Source of the DNA: Sterolibacterium denitrificans
Lineage (GTDB): Bacteria > Pseudomonadota > Gammaproteobacteria > Burkholderiales > Rhodocyclaceae
Length of the DNA: 64,000 nucleotides
Reading direction: 5' to 3'
Assembly: GCF_900174485.1 (NCBI RefSeq)
Contig: NZ_LT837803.1
Location: 1,937,305 to 2,001,304 of the forward strand
Shown: positions 28,530-38,599 of the stretch, piece after piece
Numbering within the stretch: position 1 is the stretch's first letter
Layout: each line of letters starts with the position of its first letter
Position numbers and translations under genes: made by a program
Notes under the pieces: model-generated
The model's input: the letters and a program-made list of their open reading frames with translations, nothing else
What the model was told of the DNA's origin: nothing
The model's database searches: none

Positions 28530-29738
28530 TCAGGCAACCGCCAGACGCCACAATGAAGTGATCTCGGCACTGCGCGCCGCATGCAGTGGGTCGCTGGCAT
28601 CCGCGACCCGACGGTGACGCGGACGCATGTCATGGCGCTCGACGACCCGCAACCCGGCCCCGGCGATGGCTGCCAGCAATTCGTCGCGACTGCGCAGACC
28701 GAGGTGTTCGGCCAGGTCGGAAAGGATCAGCCAGCCCTCGCCCCCCGGCAGCAGCCGCGCCGCCAATCCGCGCAGAAAGCCCAGCAGCATGCGGCTGCCC
28801 TCGTCATACACCGCATGCTCCAGCGGCGAGGCGGGACGCCCCGGCAGCCACGGCGGATTGCAGACGATCAGGGCGGCGCCCGCTTCTGCCGGCGGAAACA
28901 GATCGGCCGCGACGACCGCGACCCGACCGGCCAGTTGCAGGTTGTCGATGTTCTCGCGCGCGCAGGCCAGGGCGCGCGGATCGCTGTCCGTGGCGACGAC
29001 CCGCTCGACGCCGCGCCGGGCGAGCACGGCCGCCAGCACGCCGGTGCCGGTGCCGATATCGAAGGCCAGCGAGCTTGCCGACAGCGCTACCGGCAACGGC
29101 GCCTGCGCCACCAGATCGACGTATTCGCCACGCACCGGCGAAAACACCGCGTAATGCGGATGAATATGGATGCGGCTGCCGGTGTCGATGCCGCTCCCCG
29201 GCACGGCAATCTCGACGCCCTTCTTGCGCCACTCGTGGGCGCCGATGATGCCCAGCAGCTCGCGCAGCGAGGCGGCGTAGGGCCGATCGTCCGCGCCGGC
29301 GGCCTCGATGCTGGCCTGGCGGACATCCGGCGCGCGGCGCAGGGAGAGGCGATGATCCGCCTCGAACGGCAGCAACAGCATGCCCAGGATGCGCGCCCGC
29401 TGCGCCTGAGCGAGCCGGTAGCGATGAAACCGCTCGCGCATGGGCAAGGAAGCGACCTCATCTTTTCTGCCGGCCCTGGCTGGTTTGCGCGCGCCGCGAT
29501 CCAGACGCCGCGCCATGGCGCTCAACAGTTGGCGGGCATTCTGGTAATCGCCGCGCCAGAGCAGCGCCGTTCCCTCGCAGGCCAGTCTGTAGGCGGTATC
29601 CGCCGGCATGCGGTCGTCGGCAAGCACCACGCGGCGCGGCGCGGGCACGCCGGCCAGCGAACGCCAGCGCAGGCGGTGCGGCGTCCCCGCCTCTTCCCAG
29701 GTGATGCAGGCGGACGCCTCAGGCTGTATCTGATTCAT
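28530..29738 (-). CDS. Class I methyltransferase with NPPW motif
   Basis: A 402-residue protein whose C-terminal half is a methyltransferase-small domain: motif I AFDIGTGTGVLAAVLARRG, then ATDSDPRALACARENI and the catalytic-type CNPPWLPG, as in N-methyltransferases acting on planar amines of nucleic acids or proteins. The N-terminal ~170 residues are Arg-rich and unassigned. It is the last gene of the bcr-like operon, 12 bases after the microprotein gene. Its target is not apparent. Confidence 0.75.
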   Translation of the reverse strand: MNQIQPEASACITWEEAGTPHRLRWRSLAGVPAPRRVVLADDRMPADTAYRLACEGTALLWRGDYQNARQLLSAMARRLDRGARKPARAGRKDEVASLPMRERFHRYRLAQAQRARILGMLLLPFEADHRLSLRRAPDVRQASIEAAGADDRPYAASLRELLGIIGAHEWRKKGVEIAVPGSGIDTGSRIHIHPHYAVFSPVRGEYVDLVAQAPLPVALSASSLAFDIGTGTGVLAAVLARRGVERVVATDSDPRALACARENIDNLQLAGRVAVVAADLFPPAEAGAALIVCNPPWLPGRPASPLEHAVYDEGSRMLLGFLRGLAARLLPGGEGWLILSDLAEHLGLRSRDELLAAIAGAGLRVVERHDMRPRHRRVADASDPLHAARSAEITSLWRLAVA

Positions 29739-29750
29739 CTTGTCAACGGT

Positions 29751-29867
29751 TCAGCTTGCGCCGATGAGCGGACCGGCAAGCAAATATAGAGCGCCGAGAA
29801 ACATGGCGCTCCAGAAGACCAGGGCATCGGGATTGGTGGAAAAACGCGAAATGGCGTGCTTGAACAT
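29751..29867 (-). CDS. 38-residue single-pass membrane microprotein
   Basis: A short frame from ATG 29867 to TGA 29751, starting MFKHAISRFS and ending LLAGPLIGAS. A GGAGAG ribosome site lies six bases upstream. Residues 15-36 form one hydrophobic helix preceded by basic residues, so an inner-membrane location is likely. It sits between the bcrD-like gene and the methyltransferase gene with 12 bases to the latter, which supports translation as part of the operon. I do not recognise the family. Confidence 0.6.
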   Translation of the reverse strand: MFKHAISRFSTNPDALVFWSAMFLGALYLLAGPLIGAS

Positions 29868-29952
29868 GGCAACTCTCCGTGGGGTCGTGACACACGAAGA
29901 GCATCTTGCCGGGGCCGAGGCTCATGGAATGAGCACGCTGTTTCAGTCATCT

Positions 29953-30777
29953 TCAAACCTCGTCGAAAGCGCTCAGGGCCGCGCCCAGGGCGCAGACGTA
30001 TTCCGGTTCCAACTGCAACTGTGGCTGTGACTGACTCTGCTGCGGCAGCCTGATCGAAGGAACTTCCAGCGCCCGTTCCAGCGCCTGCACGAAACCGGGG
30101 TTATGCGCCATGCCGCCGATCAGCAGCACCTCCTGCCGGATGCCGACGCGCCGCGCCATGGCGCAGATCCGGCTGGCCACGGCATCGAGCACGGCGCGGG
30201 CGATGTCATCGACCGGCGTGGCGGCGTGGATCAGGGAGACCACTTCGGATTCGGCGAACACCGTGCACTGGGCATTCATCGGAATGCTTTGCGTGGAACG
30301 CAGGCTGGCCGCGCCAAACTCGCTCAGCGTCAGTTGCAGGGCGCGCGCCATGGATTCGGCAAAGGCGCCGGCGCCTGCCGCGCACTTCTCGTTGCCGGCG
30401 AAGTCGGCCACCCGGCCGGCTTCATCGAGACGGATCGCCCGCGCTTCCTCGGCGCCGACATCGATCACCGTGCGCACATCAACACACAAGTCGGCCGCGC
30501 CGCGACCGCCGGAGGCGACTTCGGTGATCTCGCGATCGGCGAACGGCACCTGACGCCGCGCCACGCCGGTGGCGACGATGCAGCCGACATCGCGCGGAGT
30601 CAGGGCCAGCGGCTGCAGCAGTTCGACATAGGCCCGCTCGGCGGCGGCATCCATGTCCAGCGCGGCGGGAAACATCGAATGCTGGCCCAGCAGGCGCGGC
30701 GCGGCGGCACCGTCATCCTTTTCCAGCAGCACCAGCTTGATGCTGCGCGCGCCCATGTCGATGCCGGCGGCGATCAT
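29953..30777 (-). CDS. BcrD-like ATP-dependent activator (BadF/BcrD ATPase family)
   Basis: ASKHA-fold ATPase that uses ATP hydrolysis and a [4Fe-4S] cluster to push a low-potential electron into a reductase or dehydratase. The 274-residue protein starts with [14 protein letters not shown] and has both cluster cysteines, Cys132 ([11 protein letters not shown]) and Cys171 ([11 protein letters not shown]). The motifs are closer to the D subunit of class I benzoyl-CoA reductase than to HgdC. In reductases A and D form a heterodimer, but no A subunit is encoded here, so a homodimer is inferred. It overlaps the bcrB-like gene by four bases. Confidence 0.85.
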   Translation of the reverse strand: MIAAGIDMGARSIKLVLLEKDDGAAAPRLLGQHSMFPAALDMDAAAERAYVELLQPLALTPRDVGCIVATGVARRQVPFADREITEVASGGRGAADLCVDVRTVIDVGAEEARAIRLDEAGRVADFAGNEKCAAGAGAFAESMARALQLTLSEFGAASLRSTQSIPMNAQCTVFAESEVVSLIHAATPVDDIARAVLDAVASRICAMARRVGIRQEVLLIGGMAHNPGFVQALERALEVPSIRLPQQSQSQPQLQLEPEYVCALGAALSAFDEV

Positions 30778-32111
30778 GCGTCCCCCGCCGTGGCAACAAA
30801 CTCATGTTTCCGGCCGAGCATTTCCATGAAGGCATCGATGCGATTCCTGGTGCGCTCGTAATCAAATTCGCGCTCATCGCCCATGTTGCCTTCGTAGGTC
30901 ATCACCGGGATACCCGCCTGAACCAGCCCCAGGCGGTTTTCCATGATGCCCAGGGAGAGTCCTTCGCAGCCGCGATTCAGATGCAGGATCACGCCATCGA
31001 CCTGCCATTCGCGGACGATGCGCTGCATCATCGCGGTCTTCAGGCGGGGATCGTAGAAATGCTGCCATTGCGGTTTCGACAGGTTCCAGTCGCAATACAG
31101 GCGCATGACTTCCTCGCGCGTGTTCATCGGCAGGCCCAGCGCCATCGGCGTGGTGCGCGGCCCCCAGGTGCCATCGGGCTTGTCTTCCCAGATGCCTTCC
31201 AGACCGAAGGTGTACAGCGAGCCGACCGAAACCGCGCCGAATTCCTCCAGATAGCGATACAGCTTGAGGAAGGCCCAGGGCGGCTGGGTGTCGGAAATCA
31301 GCCGGCAGCGCTCCTGCGGCACGGCGGCGATGCCGCGCGCCACGCGGTCGGCCACTTCGTCGCGCAGTTCCTGATAGAAATCGGCGCACCAGCGCGAGGA
31401 CTTGTGCAGGGTCGCCATGACGTAGAGCGAGAACATGGTTTTCTCGTCCAGCGGCGCCGGCCTGGCGCGATTCAGGCAGCAGATTTCCGCCCACAGCGCC
31501 GTCGAGCGCATTTCGTTCTGCACGGCTTCGATGAACAGCGCATCGTCGAAGCGCCGGCCACTCACCTGCTCCAGCCAGGGAATGGAGTCCAGCGCCTGAT
31601 CGACGACGTATTGCAGCCGCGCTGCCGTCAGTTCCCCGTAAGGCCCGACCGAAACGTCGATGAAGCGCACCGGCGTGCCTTCCAGTTCGGCGGCATGCTG
31701 ATACCACTTGGCGTGCGAGCAGCAGATGGTGGTCTGGAAGTTGAAATCCGGCTTGGGAAAAGGCTGGCCATCGAGATAGCGGTTCAGGTAGATCGAACCC
31801 CAGTAGCTGCGCATGTAGGAACACAGGTCACGGGCGAAACCCGCCGCCTCGACGGCGTTCTGCGCGGCCAGGTTGAAGTTGCGGTCATGGGCGATGGATG
31901 CCGCATACGGCTCGCCGGTGAGCGGATACACATCGCGCCCCAGGGCGCTGGGCAGCGCATCCAGGGTCCATGCTGAACCCGCCCAGCGGATGCCGCCGCG
32001 CGTCTTGGCCTCGGCATAGTCGCGGTAATACTGTTCGCGCAGCGCCTTGGCCTTGGGCCAGCATTGCAGGGGTTCGGTGGGATGCAGTGCTTTTGCCGCC
32101 GTGCCGGACAT
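30774..32111 (-). CDS. BcrB/BzdO-like subunit of a benzoyl-CoA-reductase/2-hydroxyacyl-CoA-dehydratase-type enzyme
   Basis: A 445-residue protein of the HgdB/BcrB family, about the length of BzdO. Conserved cysteines are in [13 protein letters not shown] and [10 protein letters not shown], and [18 protein letters not shown] holds another candidate cluster ligand. Such subunits carry the active-site iron-sulfur cluster that reduces or dehydrates a CoA thioester. It overlaps the bcrC-like gene by one base and the bcrD-like gene by four. The substrate is not shown by sequence; aromatic acyl-CoA is the leading guess because an aryl-CoA ligase is encoded elsewhere in the window. Confidence 0.85.
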   Translation of the reverse strand: MSGTAAKALHPTEPLQCWPKAKALREQYYRDYAEAKTRGGIRWAGSAWTLDALPSALGRDVYPLTGEPYAASIAHDRNFNLAAQNAVEAAGFARDLCSYMRSYWGSIYLNRYLDGQPFPKPDFNFQTTICCSHAKWYQHAAELEGTPVRFIDVSVGPYGELTAARLQYVVDQALDSIPWLEQVSGRRFDDALFIEAVQNEMRSTALWAEICCLNRARPAPLDEKTMFSLYVMATLHKSSRWCADFYQELRDEVADRVARGIAAVPQERCRLISDTQPPWAFLKLYRYLEEFGAVSVGSLYTFGLEGIWEDKPDGTWGPRTTPMALGLPMNTREEVMRLYCDWNLSKPQWQHFYDPRLKTAMMQRIVREWQVDGVILHLNRGCEGLSLGIMENRLGLVQAGIPVMTYEGNMGDEREFDYERTRNRIDAFMEMLGRKHEFVATAGDA

Positions 32112-33244
32112 CAGAACAGATCCTCCTCGGCCAGGGTTTCCAGAAAAGCCTCGATCCGGGTGCGAAAGGGGCCGAGCGGATTGGTGATGTCGAACTCCAG
32201 CAACAGCGTCGGAATACCGTGGTTTTCGAGATGCTGCTTGAGGCCCGGATAGTCGCCCTCGTGCGGATCGCAGAATTTCTGCTGCAGGAATATCGCCGCC
32301 TCGACCCGGTACTCGCGCGCCAGATCCAGCACATGGGCGAAACGCGTGTGCGCCGGATAATCCTTGGTCGGACAGGCCGGGCGGGCGCAGTAACGATCGG
32401 CGATGGCGGCCAGCGGATCGTCATGGGCGCGCGCCTCGTTCCAGAAATTGCGCGTGCCGGAACATTGATCGTCGATGACGATGGTTGCGCCCAGCGACTC
32501 GATCATTTCCATGAAGCCGACGTCGTCGTTCTCGGAGCCGATGGTCATCAGGCGCACGCCGGCGGCGCGCGAGACAGCGCGTTGCGGCAGCGCATCCAGC
32601 ACCCGCTGCAAGGCGCGGTTGTGCTCGCGCTTGTCGACGAACTGCGCCGTCAGCGAGGCGTACAGCGCCTCGGCGCCGGTCAGCGGCGGGTTTTCGGCCT
32701 GGCGCAGGGCGAACAACCGGCGCAACAGGCGGCGATTCTCATCGACCAGTTCGAGGGCCGCCCGCAGTTCCACCGCGCCGATGGCGGCACCGCGCCGTTC
32801 GCCGACGAAATCGCAAAAACGCGCCACTTCCTCCCGATGCAGGGCGCGGGCAAACGGCGACTGCACTTCGTTGGGCATCGGCAGATAGTAGTCCCAGCGC
32901 AGGCTCGCCACATGATCGCGCCAGGACGTGAAGGTCTGCCGGTAATGCAGGCAGGACTGCGCCAGTACCAGGCCGCTGCAATAGTCGTAACGTCCCAGCA
33001 GCCCCTGGGCCAGGGAATCGCGGCTGAAAGGACAGAACATGCCGAAGATGTGCGGCTCGGCGACGTTCTGCGTCTGATGCGCGCCCAGCACGCGCACCGG
33101 CAGCATGCCGGCGGCGATCAGGATTTCCTCGGGAGCGTAGGTGCACATCGTGGCCACCACTTCACCTTCGCCCGCCGTGCGCGCCAGCCAGTCGCGGGCG
33201 TAGTCGTGACGCTTGGCGTACCAGGATTTGAATTCTTCGAACAT
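32111..33244 (-). CDS. BcrC/BzdN-like subunit of a benzoyl-CoA-reductase/2-hydroxyacyl-CoA-dehydratase-type enzyme
   Basis: A 377-residue HgdB/BcrC-family protein. The N-terminal [16 protein letters not shown] (Cys34), [10 protein letters not shown] (Cys71) and LAQSCLHYR (Cys98) fit the cluster-ligating cysteines of this subunit. The ATG at 33244 is used; a TTG 15 bases upstream is possible, and neither has a strong ribosome site. It precedes the bcrB-like and bcrD-like genes in the order of canonical bcrCBAD operons, with A absent. Confidence 0.85.
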   Translation of the reverse strand: MFEEFKSWYAKRHDYARDWLARTAGEGEVVATMCTYAPEEILIAAGMLPVRVLGAHQTQNVAEPHIFGMFCPFSRDSLAQGLLGRYDYCSGLVLAQSCLHYRQTFTSWRDHVASLRWDYYLPMPNEVQSPFARALHREEVARFCDFVGERRGAAIGAVELRAALELVDENRRLLRRLFALRQAENPPLTGAEALYASLTAQFVDKREHNRALQRVLDALPQRAVSRAAGVRLMTIGSENDDVGFMEMIESLGATIVIDDQCSGTRNFWNEARAHDDPLAAIADRYCARPACPTKDYPAHTRFAHVLDLAREYRVEAAIFLQQKFCDPHEGDYPGLKQHLENHGIPTLLLEFDITNPLGPFRTRIEAFLETLAEEDLF

Positions 33245-33375
33245 CGATGCTGCTTTCAACTTGCCGCGCCTGGAAGAAGCGCGGGCAGCCGGCGAATATA
33301 TGGCCTACAGTGGGGAAGCGCAAGATCGCGCCTGCGCAAATCGGGCGCGGGAGCAAGACTCAGCAACTCCGCGAT

Positions 33376-34308
33376 TCAACCCATCGGCCGAGCCTGCTCA
33401 TCGGCCGCCAATCGTCCGGAGAATAGACTGGCTGTGATGATCATCGCGCCACCCAGCCACTCGCGCAGCCCCATGGTTTCGTCGACCAGCAGCCATGACG
33501 CAACCGCCGCCACGACCAGCTCGAACAGAAAGATCACGATGGCCTGATTCGCGGCGGTATGCGTCAAGCCGTACTGGACGATCAGGTTGACCAGCAGCAG
33601 GATCAGCCCGACCAGGCCCAGCACACCCCAATGCCAAGGCTGCATGCGGCTGTCGACGACGTAGCCGGCCAGACCGCTGCCGCCCTGCAGCAGGCTTTCC
33701 AGCGGCAGGATCAGCAAGCCCAGCACGACGGCGCCGAGAAAGACCGCCAGGGATTTCACCTCTATCGAAAGTTGTGCCGTCTGCCGCACCATGACGTTCG
33801 ACAGGGCGAACAGAAATCCGGCCAGCATCCCCAGCCACTCGGCACCACTGGCCGGCCAGGGCATGCCCAGTTCGGGACGCCAGAGCATGACGAGCGCGCC
33901 GCCCAGCGACAGCACGATCACTGCTCCGCCCGAGCGATTGAGACGCTCGCCCAGCAGCCAGTATGCCCAGAGCACGGTCCACAGCGGCGCGAGATAAAAC
34001 AGCAGCATCACCCGCATGACTTCGCCATGCAAGGTTGCCAGCACATAACCCAGATTGCAGCCGCCGGCGGCCAGGCCGATCAGCGGCAAGCGCCAGTCCA
34101 GCCTGCCGCTGCGCCATGCCGAGCCGACGTGCCTGCGCAGGAAAACTGCGCCCGCCAGCAGGGCAATGAGATAGGTCAGCGTGGTGGCCTGCACGCCCGG
34201 CAAGCCGGCCTGGGCAAACACCCGGTAGGGATACCAGACCAGCCCCCACACTGCTGCGCCGGTCAACAATGCCACGGGGGCGACCGCGCGGTCTCTGCTT
34301 GCTGCCAT
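33376..34308 (-). CDS. EamA/DMT-family transporter
   Basis: A 310-residue inner-membrane protein with ten predicted membrane segments arranged as two EamA repeats (first repeat with GAAVWGLVWYPYR, second with WLGMLAGFLFALSNVMV). Members export amino acids, drugs or metabolites. It lies 131 bases upstream of the bcrC-like gene on the same strand and may be co-transcribed. Its substrate is unknown. It is divergent from the pilU-like gene. Confidence 0.85.
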   Translation of the reverse strand: MAASRDRAVAPVALLTGAAVWGLVWYPYRVFAQAGLPGVQATTLTYLIALLAGAVFLRRHVGSAWRSGRLDWRLPLIGLAAGGCNLGYVLATLHGEVMRVMLLFYLAPLWTVLWAYWLLGERLNRSGGAVIVLSLGGALVMLWRPELGMPWPASGAEWLGMLAGFLFALSNVMVRQTAQLSIEVKSLAVFLGAVVLGLLILPLESLLQGGSGLAGYVVDSRMQPWHWGVLGLVGLILLLVNLIVQYGLTHTAANQAIVIFLFELVVAAVASWLLVDETMGLREWLGGAMIITASLFSGRLAADEQARPMG

Positions 34309-34398
34309 ATAATCACATCGCCTGTATCGATCAATTCCCGGCCCGTATTATCGGCCTTTTATACGACATGCACAGGCGATCCGGATGGAGATGCAAGC

Positions 34399-35565
34399 AT
34401 GAGCGCAATGCAGCGACTGTTCCAGTTGATGGCTGAGAAGAAGGCTTCGGACATTTTCATTTCTGCCGGCGCGCCCATCAACATCAAGATCAACGGCACG
34501 GCCGTGCCGATCAACCAGCAGGTGATGACGCCGGAAATCATCAACAATCTGCTGCACGAAGTCCTCAGCGACAGCCAGTTCCGCGAATTCGAGGAAGCGC
34601 TGGAGCTCAACGGCAACTACAGCCTGGAAGGCGTGGGCAATTTCCGTCTCTCGGCATTCCGCCAGAAAGGCACGCCGGCGCTGGTGGTGCGCTACGTTCC
34701 GGCGGAAATTCCCGCGCTGGAAACCCTGAACGTTCCCGGCGTGCTGGCCGAAATCATCATGGAAAAGCACGGGCTGATCCTGATGGTCGGCGCAACCGGC
34801 GCCGGCAAGACCACCACGCTGACCTCGATGCTCGATTACCGCAACGAGCGCAAGAGCGGCCACATCCTGACGCTGGAAGACCCGATCGAATTCGTCTTCA
34901 GGAACAAGCGCTCCATCGTCAATCAGCGCGAGCTCGGCAGCGATACCCGCGACTACCAGTTGGCCCTGAAGAATGCCCTGCGCCAGGCGCCGGACTGCAT
35001 TTTCATCGGCGAAGTGCGCGACAAGGAAACCATGGCCCAGGCCATTGCCTACGCGCAGTCGGGGCACCTGTGCCTGGCCACGCTGCATGCGAACAACAGC
35101 TATCACGCGCTGTCGCGCATCATCGGCCTCTATCCGCTGGAGAACCGCCCTGCCCTGCTCGCCGACCTGGCGGTGACGCTGAAGGCCATCATCTCCCAGC
35201 GCCTCGTCAAGAAGCCCGATGGCAGCCGCATTCCAGCCGTCGAAGTGATGCTGAACTCACGCCACATCTCCGAACTGATCGAAAAAGGCGACATGGACGG
35301 CATGCGCGAATCCATGGACAGCGGCATGACGCCCGGCGCGCAAACCTTCGAACAGGCGCTGTTCAAGCTCTACAAGTCCGGCGCCATTACCCTGGATGCC
35401 GCCACGGCCGCTGCCGATTCGGCCAACAATCTGCTGTTCCTGATCAACAACGACCAGAGCGGCCCGCTGCAGGCGGACGCCAGCAGCAGCCCGGCGACCG
35501 TGGCCGACAATCCATTGAGCGTGCCCAGCGCCAGTTTCAGCGAGTTCAATCTCAAGATGGATTGA
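34399..35565 (+). CDS. pilU: PilT/PilU-family type IV pilus retraction ATPase
   Basis: Hexameric ATPase that helps retract type IV pili. The 388-residue protein has N-terminal [13 protein letters not shown], Walker A ([10 protein letters not shown]), the Asp box EDPIEFVF and the His box [15 protein letters not shown]. The C-terminus ([18 protein letters not shown] then NNLLFLINN) fits PilU better than PilT. No pilT is next to it. The start at 34399 is the first plausible ATG; the longer frame upstream is antisense to the transporter gene. Confidence 0.85.
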   Translation: MSAMQRLFQLMAEKKASDIFISAGAPINIKINGTAVPINQQVMTPEIINNLLHEVLSDSQFREFEEALELNGNYSLEGVGNFRLSAFRQKGTPALVVRYVPAEIPALETLNVPGVLAEIIMEKHGLILMVGATGAGKTTTLTSMLDYRNERKSGHILTLEDPIEFVFRNKRSIVNQRELGSDTRDYQLALKNALRQAPDCIFIGEVRDKETMAQAIAYAQSGHLCLATLHANNSYHALSRIIGLYPLENRPALLADLAVTLKAIISQRLVKKPDGSRIPAVEVMLNSRHISELIEKGDMDGMRESMDSGMTPGAQTFEQALFKLYKSGAITLDAATAAADSANNLLFLINNDQSGPLQADASSSPATVADNPLSVPSASFSEFNLKMD

Positions 35566-35617
35566 GAATGTTCCATCAACGGAACCGAAGCATTCCCCGT
35601 ATTCCTCGCCTCTCTCG

Positions 35618-36790
35618 ATGAACGCAGCCAGTCCGGTACTCGAACTTGCCCGGGCGCTGATCGCCCGGCCTTCCATCACGCCGGATGATGCCGGCTGTCT
35701 GGAACTGCTCGGCGCGCGACTGGCCGCGCTGGGCTTCCAGCTCGAACGCCTGGACCGCGGCCCGGTGAGCAATCTCTGGGCACGCTGGACGCCGCAAACA
35801 CACGACGCCAGCGTCGCCCTTCCCCTGCTCTGCTTTGCCGGCCATACCGATGTCGTGCCACCCGGCGCGCCGGCCGATTGGCGCAGCGATCCATTCCAGC
35901 CGGAAATTCGTGACGGCATGCTCTACGGACGCGGCGCGGCCGACATGAAATCCTCGCTCGCCGCCTTCGTCGTTGCCGTCGAGCGCCGGCTCGCGCGCCA
36001 CCCGGAACCGGCCGGCAGCATCGCCCTGCTGCTGACTTCCGACGAGGAAGGCGCGGCGGTCGACGGCACGGCGCACGTCGTCGATGTTCTCAAGGCGCGC
36101 GGCGAACGCATCGACTGGTGCCTCGTCGGCGAGCCGACCTCGGTTGCGCAGCTTGGCGACACGATCAAGAACGGCCGCCGCGGCTCGCTCTCCGGTCATC
36201 TGGTCATCAGCGGCATCCAGGGGCATGTCGCCTATCCGCAACTGGCCCGCAATCCCGTGCATCAGGCCGTGCCGGCGCTGGCCGAGCTGGTGGCCGAGGA
36301 ATGGGATCGGGGCAACGCCCATTTTCCGCCGACCAGCTTCCAGATCGCCGCCATCCAGGCCGGCAGCGGCGCCGACAACGTCATCCCCGGCCGGCTGGAA
36401 GTGCGCTGCAATTTCCGCTTCGCCACCGCCAGCACGGTGGCGCAGTTGCAGGATCGCGTGCACGCCATCCTCGATCGCCACGGACTAGAATACGCGCTGC
36501 ACTGGAACTGCGGTGGCCAGCCTTACCTGACGCCGCCTGGCCACCTCAGCAACGCATTGCAGGCCGCCATCCATGGCGTCACTGGCCGCACGGCGGAACT
36601 TTCGACCAGCGGCGGCACCTCCGACGGACGCTACATTGCCGGCATCTGCGGCGAAGTCGTCGAGTTCGGCCCGATCAACGCCAGCATCCACAAAACAGAC
36701 GAATGCATCGCCATTGCCGATCTCGAACCGCTCGCCCGCTGCTACGAGGCGCTGCTCGACCGGCTGCCTGGCCGGCAGAATGAACCATGA
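35618..36790 (+). CDS. dapE: Succinyl-diaminopimelate desuccinylase
   Basis: M20 zinc peptidase-fold enzyme of lysine and peptidoglycan precursor synthesis. The 390-residue protein has the first metal ligands in [26 protein letters not shown] and the catalytic Glu in [11 protein letters not shown]. The dimerisation domain is present, and the last zinc ligand is in [13 protein letters not shown]. The gene end overlaps prmB by four bases. Confidence 0.95.
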   Translation: MNAASPVLELARALIARPSITPDDAGCLELLGARLAALGFQLERLDRGPVSNLWARWTPQTHDASVALPLLCFAGHTDVVPPGAPADWRSDPFQPEIRDGMLYGRGAADMKSSLAAFVVAVERRLARHPEPAGSIALLLTSDEEGAAVDGTAHVVDVLKARGERIDWCLVGEPTSVAQLGDTIKNGRRGSLSGHLVISGIQGHVAYPQLARNPVHQAVPALAELVAEEWDRGNAHFPPTSFQIAAIQAGSGADNVIPGRLEVRCNFRFATASTVAQLQDRVHAILDRHGLEYALHWNCGGQPYLTPPGHLSNALQAAIHGVTGRTAELSTSGGTSDGRYIAGICGEVVEFGPINASIHKTDECIAIADLEPLARCYEALLDRLPGRQNEP

Positions 36791-37701
36791 CCACCCGCCC
36801 GACCGACGAACTCATCACCCTGCGCGACTGGCTGCGTTACGCCGTCAGCCAGTTCAACGCCGCCGGACTGCACTTCGGCCACGGCTGCGACAATGCCTAC
36901 GACGAAGCCGTCTGGCTGATCCTCCACACCCTGCATCTGCCGCACGACCGGCTCGAACCTTTTCTCGACGCGCGGCTGACCGCGGCGGAACGCCTGGCCG
37001 TGCATCACGTGCTGCAGCAGCGGATCGCCCGCCGCCTGCCCGCCGCCTACCTGACCAACCAGGCCTGGCTGGGCGAATTCAGTTTCTACGTCGATGAGCG
37101 GGTCATCGTGCCGCGCTCCTACTTCGCCAATCTGCTGGAAGAAGAATTCGCACCCTGGATCGAATCGCCAGCGCAGGTGCGCAGCGCGCTCGACCTGTGC
37201 ACCGGCTCGGGCTGCCTGGCGATCCTGATGGCGCTCACGTTTCCCGATGCCGAGGTGGATGCCGTCGATCTATCGACCGACGCGCTGGCCGTGGCGCAAC
37301 GCAACATTGCCGACTACGGTCTGGCCGCGCAGGTCAGGCCGATCCACTCGGATCTGTTCGGCGCGCTGGCTGGCCGGCGCTACGATCTCATCGTTTCCAA
37401 CCCGCCCTACGTCACGCAGGCCGCCATGGACGCCCTGCCGCAGGAGTATCGCCACGAGCCGGCGCTGGCCCTGGCGGCGGGCGCGGACGGCCTCGACATC
37501 GTGCGCCGCATCCTCGTCGAAGCGGCTACCCATCTGCAGCCCGGCGGCCTGCTCGCCGTCGAGGTCGGGCACAACCGTGATCTCGTCGAAACAGCCTTTC
37601 CCGAACTGCCCCTGACCTGGATCGACACCGCCGGCGGCGAGGAAAAAATCTTCATCATCCAGCGCGAACAACTGCCGGCAGCCCAGGCAGCAGCCACCTG
37701 A
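36787..37701 (+). CDS. prmB: Ribosomal protein L3 glutamine N5-methyltransferase
   Basis: HemK-family SAM enzyme that methylates the glutamine side chain of ribosomal protein uL3. The 304-residue protein has motif [17 protein letters not shown] and the catalytic [10 protein letters not shown]. The [25 protein letters not shown] region (in parts) is the PrmB form rather than PrmC. It is translationally coupled to dapE by a 4-base overlap. Confidence 0.93.
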   Translation: MTTRPTDELITLRDWLRYAVSQFNAAGLHFGHGCDNAYDEAVWLILHTLHLPHDRLEPFLDARLTAAERLAVHHVLQQRIARRLPAAYLTNQAWLGEFSFYVDERVIVPRSYFANLLEEEFAPWIESPAQVRSALDLCTGSGCLAILMALTFPDAEVDAVDLSTDALAVAQRNIADYGLAAQVRPIHSDLFGALAGRRYDLIVSNPPYVTQAAMDALPQEYRHEPALALAAGADGLDIVRRILVEAATHLQPGGLLAVEVGHNRDLVETAFPELPLTWIDTAGGEEKIFIIQREQLPAAQAAAT

Positions 37702-37733
37702 TTTCCAGCCAACTCCATTCCAGGAAGATCACC

Positions 37734-38117
37734 ATGCCCCGCCAGATCCTCGATGAAACACGGCTACACCCGGCCATCCGCGAATTCATCGCGAACAACC
37801 ACGCGGACATCGTGCATGAAGTGCAGCAAGCCCTGGCCGGGCAGCGGGTCGTGGTCGTCGGCATGGCGCAGAACCCCTTTCCGAAACGCGCCTGCCGCGC
37901 CCTCGCGGCGCAGGGCATCGCCCACCGCTATCTCGAATACGGCAGCTACCTGTCCGGCTGGCGACGGCGCAATGCGCTGAAGATGTGGACCGGCTGGCCG
38001 ACCTTGCCCATGGTGTTTGTCGACGGCAGCCTGATCGGTGGCTTTGCCGAACTGCGCAAGCTGCTCGGCAGCGGCGAACTGGAAAAACTGCTGGCGCAAC
38101 CGCGCGGCGCGGAATAA
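37734..38117 (+). CDS. Glutaredoxin-like protein without a CxxC motif
   Basis: A 127-residue thioredoxin-fold protein similar in layout to monothiol glutaredoxins: VVVVGMAQNPFPKRACRAL after strand 1, then WTGWPTLPMVFVDGSLIGG with the cis-Pro glutathione-binding loop. The usual CPYC/CGFS is replaced by NPFP, and the only nearby cysteine is three residues further on (KRACRAL). It may bind glutathione or another ligand without disulfide chemistry. It follows prmB after 32 bases on the same strand. Confidence 0.7.
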   Translation: MPRQILDETRLHPAIREFIANNHADIVHEVQQALAGQRVVVVGMAQNPFPKRACRALAAQGIAHRYLEYGSYLSGWRRRNALKMWTGWPTLPMVFVDGSLIGGFAELRKLLGSGELEKLLAQPRGAE

Positions 38118-38144
38118 GTTTTCAAGCGGCAGCGATATTCCGCC

Positions 38145-38585
38145 TCAACCCCCGCGCCGCGCCGCCTCGTCGCTCACGGCGGCGGCAAAGCGCGCCATCG
38201 CCGCCTCATAGCCTTCGTGTTCGATCGGGTCGTACATGGGATCGCCGTGCGCCACGCTCAGCAGAAACATCACCATGCCGAACACATCGTCCCGCTCGGC
38301 TTCGTCCATCTGCGCATCATCGTTGCGCAAGCGTTCCACGTCATCCTGCAGCTTGTGGAACAAATCCGCATGCAGCGTGGCAAAAATAGCCGCCAGCGGC
38401 TGGCCTTCATGTACACCGCCATAAGTGTGCTGCGTCTTCCAGAAGGCTTCCCAGAAACGCTCGCCGCCCAGTTCCTGGATATCGGCTTCAAAGATATCGA
38501 CATCGATGCCCGCCGCCAGTTTTTGCGTCGATTCCGCTTGGGGAGTGCCGTCATCCGTTGAAACGAGTTTGATTACGCGTGCCAT
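38145..38585 (-). CDS. Hypothetical acidic protein
   Basis: A 146-residue soluble protein rich in Asp and Glu, beginning MARVIKLVSTDDG. An AAGGA ribosome site lies seven bases before the ATG at 38585, and the upstream in-frame start is ignored. The central segment ERFWEAFWKTQHTYGG is aromatic-rich. No domain is recognised and no signal or membrane segment is visible. It is convergent with the glutaredoxin-like gene, 27 bases apart. Confidence 0.65.
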   Translation of the reverse strand: MARVIKLVSTDDGTPQAESTQKLAAGIDVDIFEADIQELGGERFWEAFWKTQHTYGGVHEGQPLAAIFATLHADLFHKLQDDVERLRNDDAQMDEAERDDVFGMVMFLLSVAHGDPMYDPIEHEGYEAAMARFAAAVSDEAARRGG

Positions 38586-38599
38586 GTCACATCCTTTCG

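Noticed and set aside
33559-34398. Possible N-terminal extension of the PilU-like ATPase
   Set aside because: Antisense to the EamA transporter gene, and the protein family starts at the ATG at 34399.
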